Below, piece after piece: positions 1 to 13,000 of a stretch of DNA of 64,000 nucleotides. The stretch covers positions 1 through 64,000 of the forward strand of contig JACCLO010000045.1 in NCBI GenBank assembly GCA_029448655.1, in the 5' to 3' direction. Position numbers and translations under genes: made by a program. The DNA is from Wolfiporia cocos. Lineage: Eukaryota; Basidiomycota; Agaricomycetes; Polyporales; Phaeolaceae. How positions within the stretch are numbered: position 1 is the first letter of the stretch; each line of letters begins with the position of its first letter. The notes below the pieces were generated by a model, which ran no database searches, was not told where the DNA came from, and saw nothing but the letters and a program-made list of their open reading frames with translations.

Positions 1-89
1 CAACGATCGACTTGGCTTGAGCGGCGGTTGATACCTATCAGATTGACGTATATGTACCACGACCGACTAGCCCAGCGTGTTCTACATAC

Positions 90-394
90 CATTGGAACCA
101 GCACTCCCCGGGCGCCGGCATCAAGCCCATACTTGATTTGCCACCGACACTACCGTCTGCACACGCCCCTGTTGCAGGTATTCTGACAATAGTGCTGGGC
201 GCCGAGCTTCCGAGCCCCGATATTGTTTGGATGGATTCGGCAGCGCCTGGCTGAAGAGATGTCATGCCATGCTCACAATCAATGAGCAGCCATGAGAGAT
301 GGGGCGAGGCGAGCGCAGCAGTGCGCGCTTTCAAAGCACCTGGCAGCGTGATCCATGCGCCGAACGCTGGCTTCGATGCGCGAAAGGGCTTCAA
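90..394 (-). pseudogene. HpcH/HpaI aldolase-type protein, partial, frameshifted
   Basis: The minus-strand translation contains FGAWITLPGALKART, then LLIDCEHGMTSLQPG and STIVRIPATGACADGSV. These match the N-terminal half of the HpcH/HpaI (4-hydroxy-2-oxovalerate/2-dehydro-3-deoxyglucarate) aldolase family, class II metal-dependent aldolases that split 2-keto acids. After ADGSV the family sequence (WQIKYGLDAGARGV) continues in another frame, which needs one missing base near 142-146. A GTATGT splice donor follows at 89 and the rest of the gene lies outside the window. No ATG is visible at the left of this exon, so an upstream exon probably holds the start. It is either a decayed copy or an intact gene with one sequence error. 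Confidence 0.6.
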
Positions 395-1865
395 GAAGAC
401 GGTGCATTATACTCCGCTGTGGAATTGTTGCGATGACAATACATTACATTCATTGACTTGGTGCTTGTGGACAGATCCTCGCCGAACACAGACTCCGACC
501 GTTGCATCTTGGCCTGCTCCGCACGTGGGCAAGCAAGATTAGATGCGAGAAATCCCTGGTAGAAATAATAACCAGAAAGCACCCCCGTCACTGTGCGCAG
601 ACACCAGCGGCATCCGAGCCACCGCTGCCTCGTTGCAGCACGCTCACCGACGCCACACACAACTGTGGTGTTCCTGTTGAATCGGAATAGTTTGTTGCCC
701 AGAATGGCTAGGGTGAATAGTACAGCAATGGACCATGCGTATACGCGAAGTTACTAACCACCTGCCAATGCAGCGGAAAGGCCAGCGAAGAGGCCGTCTC
801 TCCGAGCTTCCTGTGGAGGTTGGCGTGTGAATGTCATCATTATCGAGATTGGAATGGATGGATATAGATTTCCCTACAGTTGTACATCTTGCTACAGCAT
901 CATCGGGAGCCACAAGTGAAGTGTCGGCGGCGTTGGGCATAGTGATAAATTATGGAACGCGATGCGTTTGCGGACTTGATGCGGACAGATAAACGTGTGC
1001 ACCACTTAGTAACTCAAATAGAATTAATAATTCCCCTGCCTGCATCACCCCGCGTCACATAAGCTCGACGTCACGACTTCGTGACTGAGCGCGTCAAAGT
1101 CTCGCGTGGAGCTCGCTGTGGCTGGCATCGTAGACATTGGGCTTCTTCTTGTATGTGGATAACTCACTGGAAATATCGGCGAACAAGCGCAAACTGTCTT
1201 CAGACATATCAAATACTTTCAGTTCCATCGAGGGTACGTTATATGCGCTCAATTGCACGGATCTTATTTACAGCAACATCCTCCATTCGTGTAGACGCTT
1301 TGATCAGCGTCAAGCAGAAACTCGGGGATAGTAGTCGTAGCAGTCGGGTCTCTATATGCGCCGAACTATACCAGCTGGCATATCTCTCCGAGTCTTTCTC
1401 CCAGCAGCGCCTGCGGTCGAACAAGGATTGGATCCATCAAGTGGATATCCTAGATCGTGAAGGTGGGCACACTATTTCTGGGTTTCTTCCAACTACCACA
1501 TATGATCCGCAGGGGTCAATCTGTGGAATCCATCTGCCTTGTCTCGCGATATGGATGATGAGGATACTTGAAATGTGAATGCTGCATGTGAGTCTAGTTC
1601 ATCATGCCGAGAGTGTCTCACCGTACCATCCCCAATCACCGGTTCGGCTATCCGTACAGTGAAGTTGGCCGGATTCCGCCTCGTTGAAGCCGGATTAGAG
1701 AACAAGCCAGCCATTGACAGTGAGACAATCATCCATCACGATGTCACCTAGTTTGAGATCGCTTCTCCACAGCTCTCATCCATGTGCTGCAGCTCGCAAG
1801 CAAAGCCGGCGTTAGCATGTCAGGTACAACCATCAGTTCGCGTGCGGACTCCCAAGACGGGCCGC
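395..1865. other. no gene recognised
   Basis: This stretch holds only short ORFs on both strands, several opening with non-ATG codons, and none carries a recognisable domain. The longest (1081-1578, plus) has unremarkable composition. Because the adenylate-forming gene to the right stops early, this region may hold the decayed remainder of that gene on the minus strand, but I could not identify carrier-protein or reductase motifs in it. Confidence 0.4.
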
Positions 1866-3645
1866 TTACTCAGAAAATGTGAATTCTAGCGATCGGACGC
1901 CATGATCTTGCAGGCTCCGTGCTTGCATGTGCAGCGAAGGTATGACTACTATCCGCCCCATGAGTGCACGCCAATGTGATTTCTCCTGAAGGATTGGTAC
2001 CGTCTTCTCACCTGAATCGAAGTTAGCAGCCGCCCTCGGGCGATGACAGGGGCGACGCACCTGATCCGAGTACGATGACATCGTCAGCACGCCCGACACT
2101 TCATATGCGACATCAGACTTTATTTGCCAATCATATTGACTGCGACGTACATTCGCCAGAGACCAGGCTTGGCCGGATGTGGTTCCCAAAGGTCGGATGT
2201 GGCAAAGCCACGCTCCCCATTTGGCATATTCTCGATGCAAGGCTGGTGTGTCTCGCACGTCTGCACGCACATGCACGCCATACCTCAGTATACTTCGGGC
2301 GGCTACATCGTTACATTTTGGCACGCACCAACATCTGCAGCTCGAATGTCCCGTCTCCCTGAGGAACCCAGCGACATACACTCTCTGGGAAGCTGCATCC
2401 ATTCCCAGTCGGCGCGCTTCTTGCCAATAGGGCTCGGCTCTTCGACGCCGTCATCGAACACGCATGTCACCAGGCCGAATTCGGTTGCACCGTAGCACGC
2501 CAACAGGCGCACGCCTTTATCCACGAGCTTCTCACCATTCGCCCTGGAGAGCGGGCCGCCGGCGAATATCTAAGACGTGAGTGATAAGCGAGTTGCTCCC
2601 TCGACCAGCGCAATGTGATGCAGGTACTGACAAGAGCCTGAAGAGACGCAAGGTACTTCGCGTCATCCTCGTTCTGCGACCACGCCTGGCGAAAACAGTA
2701 CTTTAGCAATCACAGGCACACTACACAACCAGAGCCTACCTCGACGAAAGCAGGGACGCTCTCGATAGCCGTGCAGCCTGTCTTGCGCGCCGTCTCAATT
2801 GTGTTCTGCGGGGTCGGCACGACCGGGGGCGCTGACACGATCGCGCGCGGGGGGAACAGCGACGTCGGCTGGCCGGACAAGAGCGGCGCGTACAGCTGCG
2901 AGCAGAGTCCCATTACGTGGAACGGCGGTAGCGCCATGCACCCCCACCGTATCGCCTTCCTGCGCGACTCCACGAAGATGGGCATCCTGCACCAGTGTAG
3001 GATCGTCGTGTGCGTGTGCGGGATCGGCTTCGGGAAGCCGGTGGAGCCTGAGGAGTGCAGGTAGAGCACAACATCCGATGGCGACGCCGCGCACGCGGGC
3101 GGCGGGTAAGGGCCCGAGACGGCACGCGGCGGGTCGAAGGAGGGCGCGAGCGTCGGGAAGACGTCCGTGAGCGCGGGCAGGTCGTCGACGTGCATGGCGA
3201 ATCCGCTCGGCAGGCTCTCCCGGACCGCGTCAGTGAATGGGGCGAAGGTGGGCTGTGAGACGATGCGATGGCAGCTCGTGTGCTCCATCAGGCTTGCTAT
3301 TGCGGGCACGGAGTTGCGGGAGGACATAGGGAAGGGGACGAGCCCCGCACGGATCAGACCCGCGACGAGCGCATGGTAGAGCAGAGTATCGCAGTTCGCG
3401 ATGATAGCGACAACGGCGCCCTCTTCGCCCTTCCGTCCGGGCCTGAAGGAGTGGGCAACGCGGTGAATTGCCTGAGCGAACTCGAGGAACGATATACTTC
3501 CGAGCGTATCAGAAGACAAGTCTGGAAACAGGAAGAGAAAGAACGGAGAGGTGGAATTGTATTCGGCATGGAAGTCGACGAGCCCAGGGATGAGAGATAG
3601 CGAACCGTTGAGGGGCGGGAGTACAGGCGATGCAGATGCAGACAT
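1866..3645 (-). CDS. adenylate-forming enzyme (AMP-binding domain), C-terminally short
   Basis: The gene starts at an ATG at 3645. Its first exon (about 300 codons) carries the AMP-binding signature LHSSGSTGFPKP followed by PHTHTT, and LPPFHVMG. Later exons give YGATEFG (motif A5), then GFATSDLWEPHPAKPGLWR and VGRADDVIVLGSGEKTVP (A8-A10), joined by introns with good GT and AG ends, for example at about 2063-2090 and 2120-2170. This is the adenylation domain of the basidiomycete NRPS-like/adenylate-forming reductase class, which activates an acid with ATP. Family members normally continue with a carrier domain and a reductase or thioesterase domain. Here the frame stops about 40 residues after GEKTVP, so the protein is truncated or frameshifted. 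The substrate cannot be read from the sequence. Confidence 0.72.
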
Positions 3646-6084
3646 ATCTGCCAGAAGCTGAACAGAGTGGATTATAATGATTCTGATGGAGTATGTGGGT
3701 GCTGAGAATGAGGCCTATTTAAACGAAGTTCTCGAGCCATCCCCGTGACGCGGGAAGGTCCATCGGTGAATATTTGAATGGCTTGCCGGTGCGCTGCGGG
3801 TCAGTTGTCCTCATGAATCCGAGCAGGTAGGTAATCGTCTACTGGTGTCAGTATCGAGTGTGGCGTACTAGATCCTGAGGCCTGAAGAGTGGCCGGCCGA
3901 GCTCGGCATCTGTTAGCCGACCAAATGTGAGACCGCGGTGATCTCGGAGCGTTCCTTTCGTTATCGTCGCAGAAAGCCGCGAAGGTTCTCTCCAGCGATC
4001 GGAGGCTAGTCGATTGGAGTCCCGCACAGCCTCGCACCTCCAGCCTTCCTGAGACGCAGGGGCACGACATAATCAGCCCAGTACATCTTCGACGGGCGCG
4101 GAACATTCTTGCTGATATTCTAGAGCTGTCAGCATCATCACCTTGGGGCCCGCGGCCACGACAGCCGACGCAGAATTCCGCCAACGATTGCGATCGTCAG
4201 ATTTTGGGGAGTTGGTATCATGCAGCAAAATAAACTAACGCGTAAAGCATGGGCAACTGATCTTCCCGCATAGCCTGTCTATCGCTATGTGACTCGTCAA
4301 AGTCCGCCAGCGGCTTCGACGCCCGGAAGGACTCACTGCTGGAAGTGAGAGATTGAAGATTGATCTAGACGTTTCTCCTACGAGTGTGGCCAAGTGGCAA
4401 AAAGAGCGGAGCTGCATGGACGTCGGAAATGATAGAAGAGCCTTTCATTTCGGACCAACTGCGCATTTGAGCTGGCACATTCCAACCACCGTGCCCGCCA
4501 GGCCATTCCAGGCTGAGCATGTCCGGCATTGCTCATACCGACACTGCCGGGCGGTGAAAGGCTCAGACTAACCCGATGGTAAACAAAAGTGGTTCCGGCT
4601 GTATGATAACGATATGGCAACAACACATCGCTTGCAATCCTTCCAGGAGGCTCTCGGCTCCACGTGAATTACTTCATCTGCACTACATTGACCAAATCTC
4701 ACTGTTCCTGTACAACACAATTTCCTAAGAATCCTAACATGCGAGGGCGCATATTTCGTATCATGTCAAGTCGATAGTTGCTAAATACAGATAAAATGGG
4801 TCAGAGCTGGTAGCAATGGGCGCCCAATGCCTCTGACAATTATTTGGGGCGTTCACCTTGAATTTATAGTGCAAGGATAGCTCTTCAGAGCCTCGCCTTC
4901 CCGATTCCGAAACACACAATTAGATTGCATATTCTCGCCATGTCAGTAGTAAGTTAATACACCGCAAGTAGTCAGACGATCGTCCGCGAGAAAGGCTAAT
5001 CGATTCAGAAGTCCTGCTCTAAACTGTTCCCTCACCTGCTTAATGTCATGCCCAGTGTGACTGTCCGTTCGTAGGCTTGCTGGTTCACTCGCCTCCCAAC
5101 GTTTGCGACACGGTACCGTTGCACAATAGCTACCTCCTTGATTTGTCAGAGCACTCTTGCTGCGGAAGACTTTGCGGGTTCTGGAGACATAAATATCTAC
5201 TTTCGCAACGTACGCTACACATGCGCCGATGGCGTTGTTTGTCACGAAACATGTTCTGCTCTTCTTGCGTACTTTGCTACTCACCAGTGCACTCCCAGGA
5301 GTTGTAGCTATGTGTACCTGTAGCACAGATGGCATAATATGTCCCATTGTTCTTACCTTCGCCTCACAAACACGCTCGTGTATCGCTTCGTTCTTCGATG
5401 AAACTGCAGTTTTCGCTGATGTGTGAACTGAGCACTTAGGTGATGACTGACTTCAGGGCCTGTAGTCCGGCATTCAGTACGTTTAGTGCAAAGTAGCGGG
5501 CCATGTCGGAACCGGCGCTACTTCATTATCAAGCAATATAAGAACAGAGATGAGTAGATAGATACTCAGCGTGGGTGGCGCCCACGCTTCAATGTGGCTT
5601 GCTAATCCGTGTTCATGCTATTTGCACGGCATGCTACACGATCGAAGTGTTGTAATAGAGGTTTTTTTACTAACGATAATTATGACTCGCCCTTTTCCGA
5701 GGTTGTGCAAGAATTATGAGAACGAGGTATGGCATCATTGATACCCTACAGTGTTTTCGTACATCCGATGCGGGTTAACAGTACTTGGATACAGTTACTG
5801 GTATGCGTCACAAAGATCAAGGACTACGCTCTACCCACTCCATTTTAAAAACTTAGTAGTGGAGCTCAAAAAATCCGTGCCACAGTCAATTTTATTGTTA
5901 GCAAAACACCTCTAATTCGAGAGTGATTGTGGAGGCGACGGGGGGACTGCATCTAGCACTTAAATCATATGGGTCAGTGTTGGACCACGATGGAGCGATC
6001 GCCGCCACCGCCCGTCCGATCCGCTCAGATCTTGTGACGCACTAGTACTAGTGACAGGTGCCACCACAGCGCGGTCACGCCGAA
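3646..6084. other. no gene recognised
   Basis: There are several ORFs of 60-134 codons on both strands (for example 3801-4184 minus and 4943-5347 minus), but none shows a domain, a consistent intron pattern or convincing composition. The first 100 bases probably include the promoter of the adenylate-forming gene; a TATTTAAA-like stretch lies at about 3715-3722. The rest reads as intergenic or decayed sequence. Confidence 0.4.
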
Positions 6085-6556
6085 TCACCTGTTCGTGCGA
6101 CTCAGGACCAGGAAGAAGATAAGACGGTGTCCGAGGAAGGTCCGACTGTGATGGAGGTCGATTCGTAGGGCGTCGTCTGGTGGATGTGTCGCATCGCGAG
6201 CACGGCCGTGTTGCATTGTGTTTTCGAGCTGTTGTTCATGGCTTTCGTTTGACTCGGCGTAGACACCGTCGAACGCGGGGCCTGGAGCCGCACTGGCCGC
6301 ACCGCTGGGCAGCTGAGGCTGGAGGGAGCTGTATCGGCACCGTGAGAGGACGCGAGAGTCTGGCGTCGGCGACACCGACCTGGAACGGGCTTGGCGCAGC
6401 GAGTGCGCAGACGGGTTGAAATGTCCGCACTTCGGGCAGACATATTCTGCACGTGGCGGGTGACGGTCAAGGGCAAGGTCAGGTGGGAGGTGCTGACGTC
6501 GACCCCACAGCCAATTGGTCGCTGACCGTCGTAAAGGGCACAGAATTGTACATACC
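6085..6556 (-). pseudogene. Lunapark-like zinc-ribbon C-terminal fragment
   Basis: An exon on the minus strand starting at 6446 reads YVCPKCGHFNPS and then a Ser/Arg/Pro-rich tail. CPKCGHFNPS is the second half of the zinc ribbon of Lunapark (Lnp1), an ER membrane protein at three-way tubule junctions. A 109-base intron fits directly upstream (GTATGT donor at 6555, CAG acceptor at 6447). Upstream of it the expected first zinc-ribbon half (CxxC...HNGL) is only vaguely visible, and the two N-terminal transmembrane segments are absent because an unrelated gene follows on the plus strand. I read it as a broken relic. The identification rests on one short motif. Confidence 0.45.
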
Positions 6557-6829
6557 AAGTGTATCGCCGGCTCATGACCACGAAGATAATGATAAGTTGG
6601 GCGCTGCAAGTCACGAATGCCGGATAGACCGTTATCGAGCAATGGGAAGTGTTTGAGTGGAGAGCGAATAAGCGCCGATCACTGGGTCCAGCGCGGGCAT
6701 TATATTGCACATGGCCGGCGAATGAGCACCCAGCGATGTGGCACGTGCTGCGTATCACGCTGCATCCGTGCTGTGGGAATGCCACGCTGTCACCTTACAC
6801 CCAATCCACTCTGCAACGATCTGATAATA

Positions 6830-7449
6830 ATGGAGCCAACAGAGGTCCAAATTTACGGATTGAATCTTTTGAAGGAACACACAGACATGTTTCATAATCA
6901 CATATCCACTGCTTTCCCGACACAGATTGGTGAACTATACAAATGGCATGCCAAGGGCAGGCATGCATTGGTACATTACATTCTTTTTATTTTTGCTACT
7001 CTACTAATGAATGCAAAGTTGTATACTGAGGAGATAATCAGAGATTTTCGATTGGAGGACGACGAACTAGCAACCAACTTCCACAGAGACCCTAGGATTT
7101 TATTAGGTCGTCAAAAACTTGATTTTGCCTTGAAGTTATTCAACCTTGGGCTGGATGCTGAGGCATTCCAGCTACCCAAGTTGGAGATTGAGCTGAAGGA
7201 AGGGCCCAAGACTGACACTACAGACCAGAATGCAGATTGCAGAGGAATAGTAAGTCTTGTGAATGATTAGCACAAAATGGCTTGAATTTAAATTTCTGCA
7301 TCTAGAAGCGGCCTACTTCAGAATTGGAAGAAGCAGGCCAGGGTCCCAAGCGCCAAAAAGTGGAGGAGAGACTTCCTCAATTTTTGCCTCTAGGTGATGG
7401 CAAACCATCCTCCAAGTTGGAAGATTGGGAAGATGAAGCCTCAAAGTAG
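6830..7449 (+). CDS. uncharacterised two-exon protein, about 187 aa
   Basis: The ATG at 6830 opens a clean exon to 7249. A GTAAGT donor, a 56-base intron and a CTAG acceptor lead to exon 2 (7306-7449), and the frame is kept exactly (140 plus 47 codons). The protein has a hydrophobic, helix-prone N-terminal half (around YILFIFATLLMNAKL, residues 45-60). A motif of the type RDPRILLGRQKLDFALKLF lies at about residues 85-105, followed by an acidic/basic tail with KRQK, a possible nuclear signal. I do not recognise the family. Neat splicing and good composition argue for a real gene. Local base composition is more AT-rich than in the flanks. It lies between a broken Lunapark relic and an oxygenase relic, so it may have arrived with a mobile segment. 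Confidence 0.5.
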
Positions 7450-7589
7450 TATGTATGTCATTTTACATTCTCATTGAAGCAGCTTGCAGTTTACTGAGGC
7501 TTGAGTACAGAATGCTTTCATGATGGTTTAGGACTGTATAGGGTGTACATACTTGCAAATAGGAATCTGCATGAGGTTGTCCTTTGTCT

Positions 7590-9153
7590 CAACATACATA
7601 TCTATCACCGTGATCACACCCTGTGAACATCCTTGCACACATCAAATATGTAGTCATAGCATGATCATGCTTGCCCTCATGTGCAAATACTAGTGAGAAA
7701 TGCTCCACTTCCACTTCAGCGACTGCTGATGAGTACTGGAAAGAAAGCTCAGTACTTTGGAAGGAAGATACATCACCATGCATACCAATGCTCATGCTGG
7801 TCCGATTCAGTGAATACTGGTTGGAATGAATGTCAGCTGGGTAGCAAAGACAGTGCCACAATGTACCTTGAAATCATCACCGTTGAAGATAAGGATATCT
7901 CCGTGCTCTAGGGTCACGAGGAGTACCGGCCCCTCCCTTTTGACAGATTTCGTAATGGAGTCTGTGATTTGAGCAACTTGCATATCCAGAATGCTCACAC
8001 TGTTACTCGGCGCTGGGACATCGGAATCGTCTATGTCCATAGGCCCGCATGAGTCGTTAGCTCCGTGCGGGAGTTCCTTCTTAGGAGATCCACGCTCTGC
8101 GACGGTGATTGGCAGAAGCTGCTGTACACCTGGAGCTAATGATTTGGGGCGCATCGACAACTCTGCATCGGCGCCGAGGTACATCATGTATACAGGGGAA
8201 TTTTTCGCAGCAAGCACGTTCTGGCACAACTTCTGTCTTGGGGAAAGCCATGAATAGTAAATTCAGAACTCACCTTCTTTGAGCCAGGGAGAACCCAAGC
8301 CAAGTAATTCATTTCTGTCCCCCTCCTTCAGCGGCCAAGCGGCTTTGAAGCAGTGCGTGTGCTTGCAATATACAGAGCGGGGCATGTGTCGTGGCCGCTG
8401 TCGTATCTTGATTGTTGAATGAGCAGGTGTAATAGGCCTCTGCGGACGCACAGAATGTTTTAGAATCAATACATACGCACCGCTGTCCGTGCTCACCTTT
8501 AAAGGAACCCTTGCTATCCTGGAGCAATGACAATTCAACTTTCGTCAGCATCTCTCTGAAGAGCCTGGTCGGCTGCTCCTGCAACTCTGCCCCGTTACAG
8601 GTATAAATAAATAAATAAATAAGCTTGGCAGAGACGCCATCCTTTGTCATATACGCTAAACGCGAGCCATCAGCAACGTCCGTTACGGTGGTTTGACACG
8701 CTCGGACGGCCTGTCACACGACAATGTCACTGGAGAAATACCACGGGAATTATGCATGGTATGAACATCCGCAGGAGGTATACAGTTGCTTTCCTGCGCG
8801 AATGTATGAGTGCTTGCTTCGGCCGCCTCTGGTAGGCACACTCACTGAGCATCCGCTACACAGTTAATACCATAAATTTCGCTGAGCATTCAGTTTTCCA
8901 CACTTTACGCATTGCCTTCCGCCATGATAGCTTGTGGCCGAGATGCCATACTCGAAGTCGGCATCCATTTGATGATTTGGTGAAGAATGGGGAGGAAGAA
9001 AGTGGAAAGGATTGAACATGATATTAGGGTCTGTCTGGTCTGCTCCGATGGAAGGAGGGGCCTGCCACCAGGGATCAGCACTCCGATCCACCGTTTCGCT
9101 ACCGGGTACCCAATCGAAAGTGAATTGCCACGAAAATAGTTCTTGACCAGCAT
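7590..9153 (-). pseudogene. possible AlkB-like 2OG-Fe(II) oxygenase relic
   Basis: Minus-strand exon pieces include WQFTFDWVPGSE and a CVKCGKLN motif at about 8880-9150. Further left come YLGADAELSMRP and then LLVTLEHGDILIFNG at 7860-8215. The last resembles the strand around the HGD(I/V)LV motif of AlkB-like dioxygenases, and the CxxCGK...N motif resembles a small zinc module preceding it in multicopy Agaricomycete relatives. The catalytic HxD and second His are not clearly seen, the frame breaks between pieces and several stops intervene. I therefore treat it as a decayed or poorly resolved gene. The pieces are in the right order for one gene, which is the main support. Confidence 0.33.
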
Positions 9154-10053
9154 CGTTTCTCCCCTGTCATTTGTTCAGCATGCCATCGAAAGGTACCCAC
9201 GTAGATATCGATGAGATACCATGTTTATGGATTTGATTCCAAAGAAACCCAGGTGTGTACAGCCATATTGTTCGCGGAGACTGAATGGCGCCGATTCGAA
9301 GACTCTGCACAGCACGATGCAATCCGGACTATCACTTTTGTGGCTGTCCAATAGAACCTTAGCTTCGGGTGGTGGGCTGATCGGCCGGTTTGAACGACGC
9401 GAAGATGTCGGGACTGCACTGTTGAGATAGCTCCGGTGCTTTGTTGGTCAGCGTGCTCGGATCATGTCTGGGTTGCAGTTTAAAACTCCCAGAGGTCGAA
9501 ACATGAGCAGTACATCATTGCAATAGAACCTAACCAGAATGATGCAGAATCGGAGGCACCAAGGAGGAGTCTGACTTGGATATCGTGGTGATTTTGATGG
9601 GGTTGATGATCAAAGGGATTCGATTCTCGTTGACATCCGTCATGATCATAGATGGCAGAGGACGATCTTGGTGATAGAGTACGTGCCCGTCGCCGTGATT
9701 GGCATGCACATTTTCAGACTGATGTGTCTGTCGGAGATGGACAACGGCAGCTAGCCAGAGCTTGGCGGTCTATGGCTAGTACAATGCGCAATTGTACCGG
9801 ATCAAAGCGCAATTGCTACGTAGGCGCCGGTGGGCGCATTCCTGGGAAGTCATAAAACACGGACGGCCCGACAAGTCCGGTTCGCTGCCGCTACGTTTGT
9901 GGCGGCCACGGTGATATGTGTCCGCTATTGCTATCTGGGCAGCTTAAGTGCAAGTATGGATCGAAAAATGACGCGGCGCCGTCTTTTCCACACTCGTGCG
10001 TGTGATCACACAAGTACAGAACCGCTTACTTGTCAAAGGATGTACCCGACATA
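9154..10053. other. no gene recognised (downstream of MSH4)
   Basis: Only ORFs under 95 codons are found, without motifs. The right end is the 3' flank of MSH4. Confidence 0.4.
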
Positions 10054-13000
10054 CTACATGGTATCACGGAGGACCTGCATGATCTCCTTCTGGAATCGAG
10101 CAAGATGAGCAGCCAACTCTTCATCGGGTAGCGAGGAATGATCGAGCGCTTGCGTGAGTTGGGTCCGTAGCTGAGAGCGGACTGAAAGTAGCACCTGCCA
10201 TAAGGAGTACATACCCTGAGGAGGGCCTTGCGCCGTATGGAGACTTTGTTCGAGCGGCTATCCTGCTCCTGGCGTTCCTCCATCTCGCTCAAGGCTTCTG
10301 CGACCCGCCTTCCCTCGGCGAGGACGTCATTCGGTAGATCGGCAAGTCGGGCAAGATCAAGACCTGGCACAGATGAAACTTAGCTCAGCGTACCACACAA
10401 TATGTCCAACAAACCGTAGTGGCTCGTCTGTTCCGGCGCTCCGTCGACAACTCTGTGACGAACAGCAAAGGGCCAAGGTCTCGCAAATGTACGCACCTGT
10501 ATTGAAAAGTCATGCCAAAGTTCGACGTGGATTGGCGTGACCTCTGCGTCAGAAGTTAACAAAGATACACGAAGCGATTGGTATGGAGAACCTGAACGGC
10601 AAGATGAAGGCTGACAAGTTCTGTTAGTAACCGAGATGTAATCATTCAAAACCTACTCACTTGACAACAGATGGCTGGCGCGACAATGTTGTCGTGAGCT
10701 CGCTGAAGTGACTACAGGGCCTGTAAGCAACCCATACATTAGTGATAATGGTACAGGTGCATACGTTGCGAAGAAGACATATGACTAGCAAACCAACGGC
10801 ATTATCAGTAATGTACAGGGACCGCAAAATGAGCCGGTACGACCTTGAGTTTGATGAGTTCCTCTGCGATGGCATGCGAGATGCCAACTTCTTCCCTTGG
10901 AGAGGTGCCGCGGCCAACTTCGTCGATCAGGATGAGAGAATTCTCCGTAGCAATCCCTGGCACAATTTCGGCATCAAGATGATGCTGGTTTCATAGTTAG
11001 CTCAAGTTACAAACCAACGATCATCGCGCAAGATGCCATCTCACTCGCAAATGTGCTCAGGCTCTTTTCGATATCGTCGTCGTTCGATAGCCGAGTCAGG
11101 AGTGCATCGTGCAGTCTGCATGATACGACATTCAAAGAGGCGGTTTTGGTGATATTTGGAGAAGGTCCGCACCTGAAGCTACCGTACTCAGCAGGAACAA
11201 AGCATCCGCACATTGCCATGACTGTCAGCAGCCCAATCTGCCGCAAGTATATGCTCTTGCCTATGGTCACAGACAATCGGATGTTTGTTGACCATATACG
11301 GGCTCGGCGTACCTAACATGCTGCGTTGAATCAGCATTGAGCGATAGATATGATGAATCAGATGATCAGACGAACTTCGGCCCCTGGACAATTTGAAAAG
11401 AGGAAGCCTCGCAGCAATATACATCATTCGGTACAAGCGTCCCGGCCGCCTGAACGTTCTCTAGAACAGGATGCTGCCCCGCCTTTATGGCTAAGGTTCC
11501 CGTGAACTCGGGACGCACTACACCAAGTATTAAGTGGTCACTGTTATCTAACTTAGAGGATGCTCACCATAGTCACGCACTAAGAAATCAAAACCAAACC
11601 TTACAATCAACATCTCTGTCAGTCTAGCATTTACAGGACGTACGAATGCTGGCATGCGCAAAAGACCACAACATGTCCACAATGGCAACGGCCTCCGAAG
11701 CTTTGTACAGAGCTCCAATGACATCGACGATCTCGGCGATCAACTCTTGTATAATCCTGGTATGACCTGTGAGCCGGGTATTGGAATGCCAACCGGTACT
11801 ACATACTTGTCACTCATGATCAGCGTCTCGTCCAGTGCATCCTTCATGCGCGCGTTTCTCTTCTTCTGCTCAAGCTGTGAGCATTCTCACACTGGTAACC
11901 TCGTACAGGACTGACCAGCTCGATACTAGAAAAGAGCCACCGCTTTCTCTGAGCTGTCACATTCACAAAGCCTCTAGGTAGCTCCCCTCGGAGATCTGTC
12001 TTCTTCAAAGCAAAAACGAAGCCTGTGTCCTGGTACACTAGACTAAGAGGCAGGTCGTGTTGCTCCGAGAGTTCGCGGTTCAATGCAAATATATCCCCGA
12101 CATTCTCCTTGTATGTTTCTCGTGCGACGTCAAGGAGGCGATTGTAGTTTGCCTGATTTGCTGGATTTGAGCATTAACAAATGATGTTAAGGAGGAGGAA
12201 ACATACCTTGACGGCGTACACACGTGCATTCACCGCATTCAGGCCGCGCTGTATAGATCCATCGAATCTCAACGAAGGCTGCGTTATTTGGCACGTACTT
12301 TCGCTGAAGCTTCTTCTTCATTCAATGCTTCGCTAACATGCTGTTCGATTCTTGAAAGTCGCTCGTCAGAGATCATCTACATCGAACAGGCGCTTAGCGC
12401 GCATCCAATCTACAATTATATCTCCAGCACCTACGTCCAGTACGATTCGTAACAGACGGGAGCGGCTGCCTGTCAAGGCTTTCGCGAGAACGGGCATGTT
12501 CTTGACTATGTTTCGGAGACTGAGCATTTGCGCGACGCGAGCGGCAGCAAGCTTTGCAGTGCTTGTCTCACGCGCCTCGGATGCAGCAAGCTGATGATTC
12601 AAATGAGCATTGATACTGTGCATGACCTGAAACGGCGAAAGCTTGCCGAGCAGATTAGCTTATCGAAGTCCATATTATGGAGGGACTTGAGCGCGTTCTT
12701 CATATTGTCGAAACGATTTCCATTCTGTATGAGCTCTTTAAGACAGTAAGCCGAAATAGACACATCCATGGAGTTGATAGACCTTCGACGACATCAAGGC
12801 GCGCCTCTATAGAAGACTGTCTGCAGCATTATTAGATCAACTCCGTAACGGTTGCAAAATGAGATACCAGTGATAGGCGCGAGTACATTTGCCCGGAGGA
12901 GGCGAGCACCCATTGCAGTGTATGTATGATTTAATAGCCTAGGTGTGAATTACTTGAATCGTGGGCATATATTAAGAGACAGAGAGGGTTTACCCAAACA

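Noticed and set aside
4943..5347. A 134-codon minus-strand frame as a gene
   Set aside because: No domain, no intron logic, and equally open frames lie opposite.
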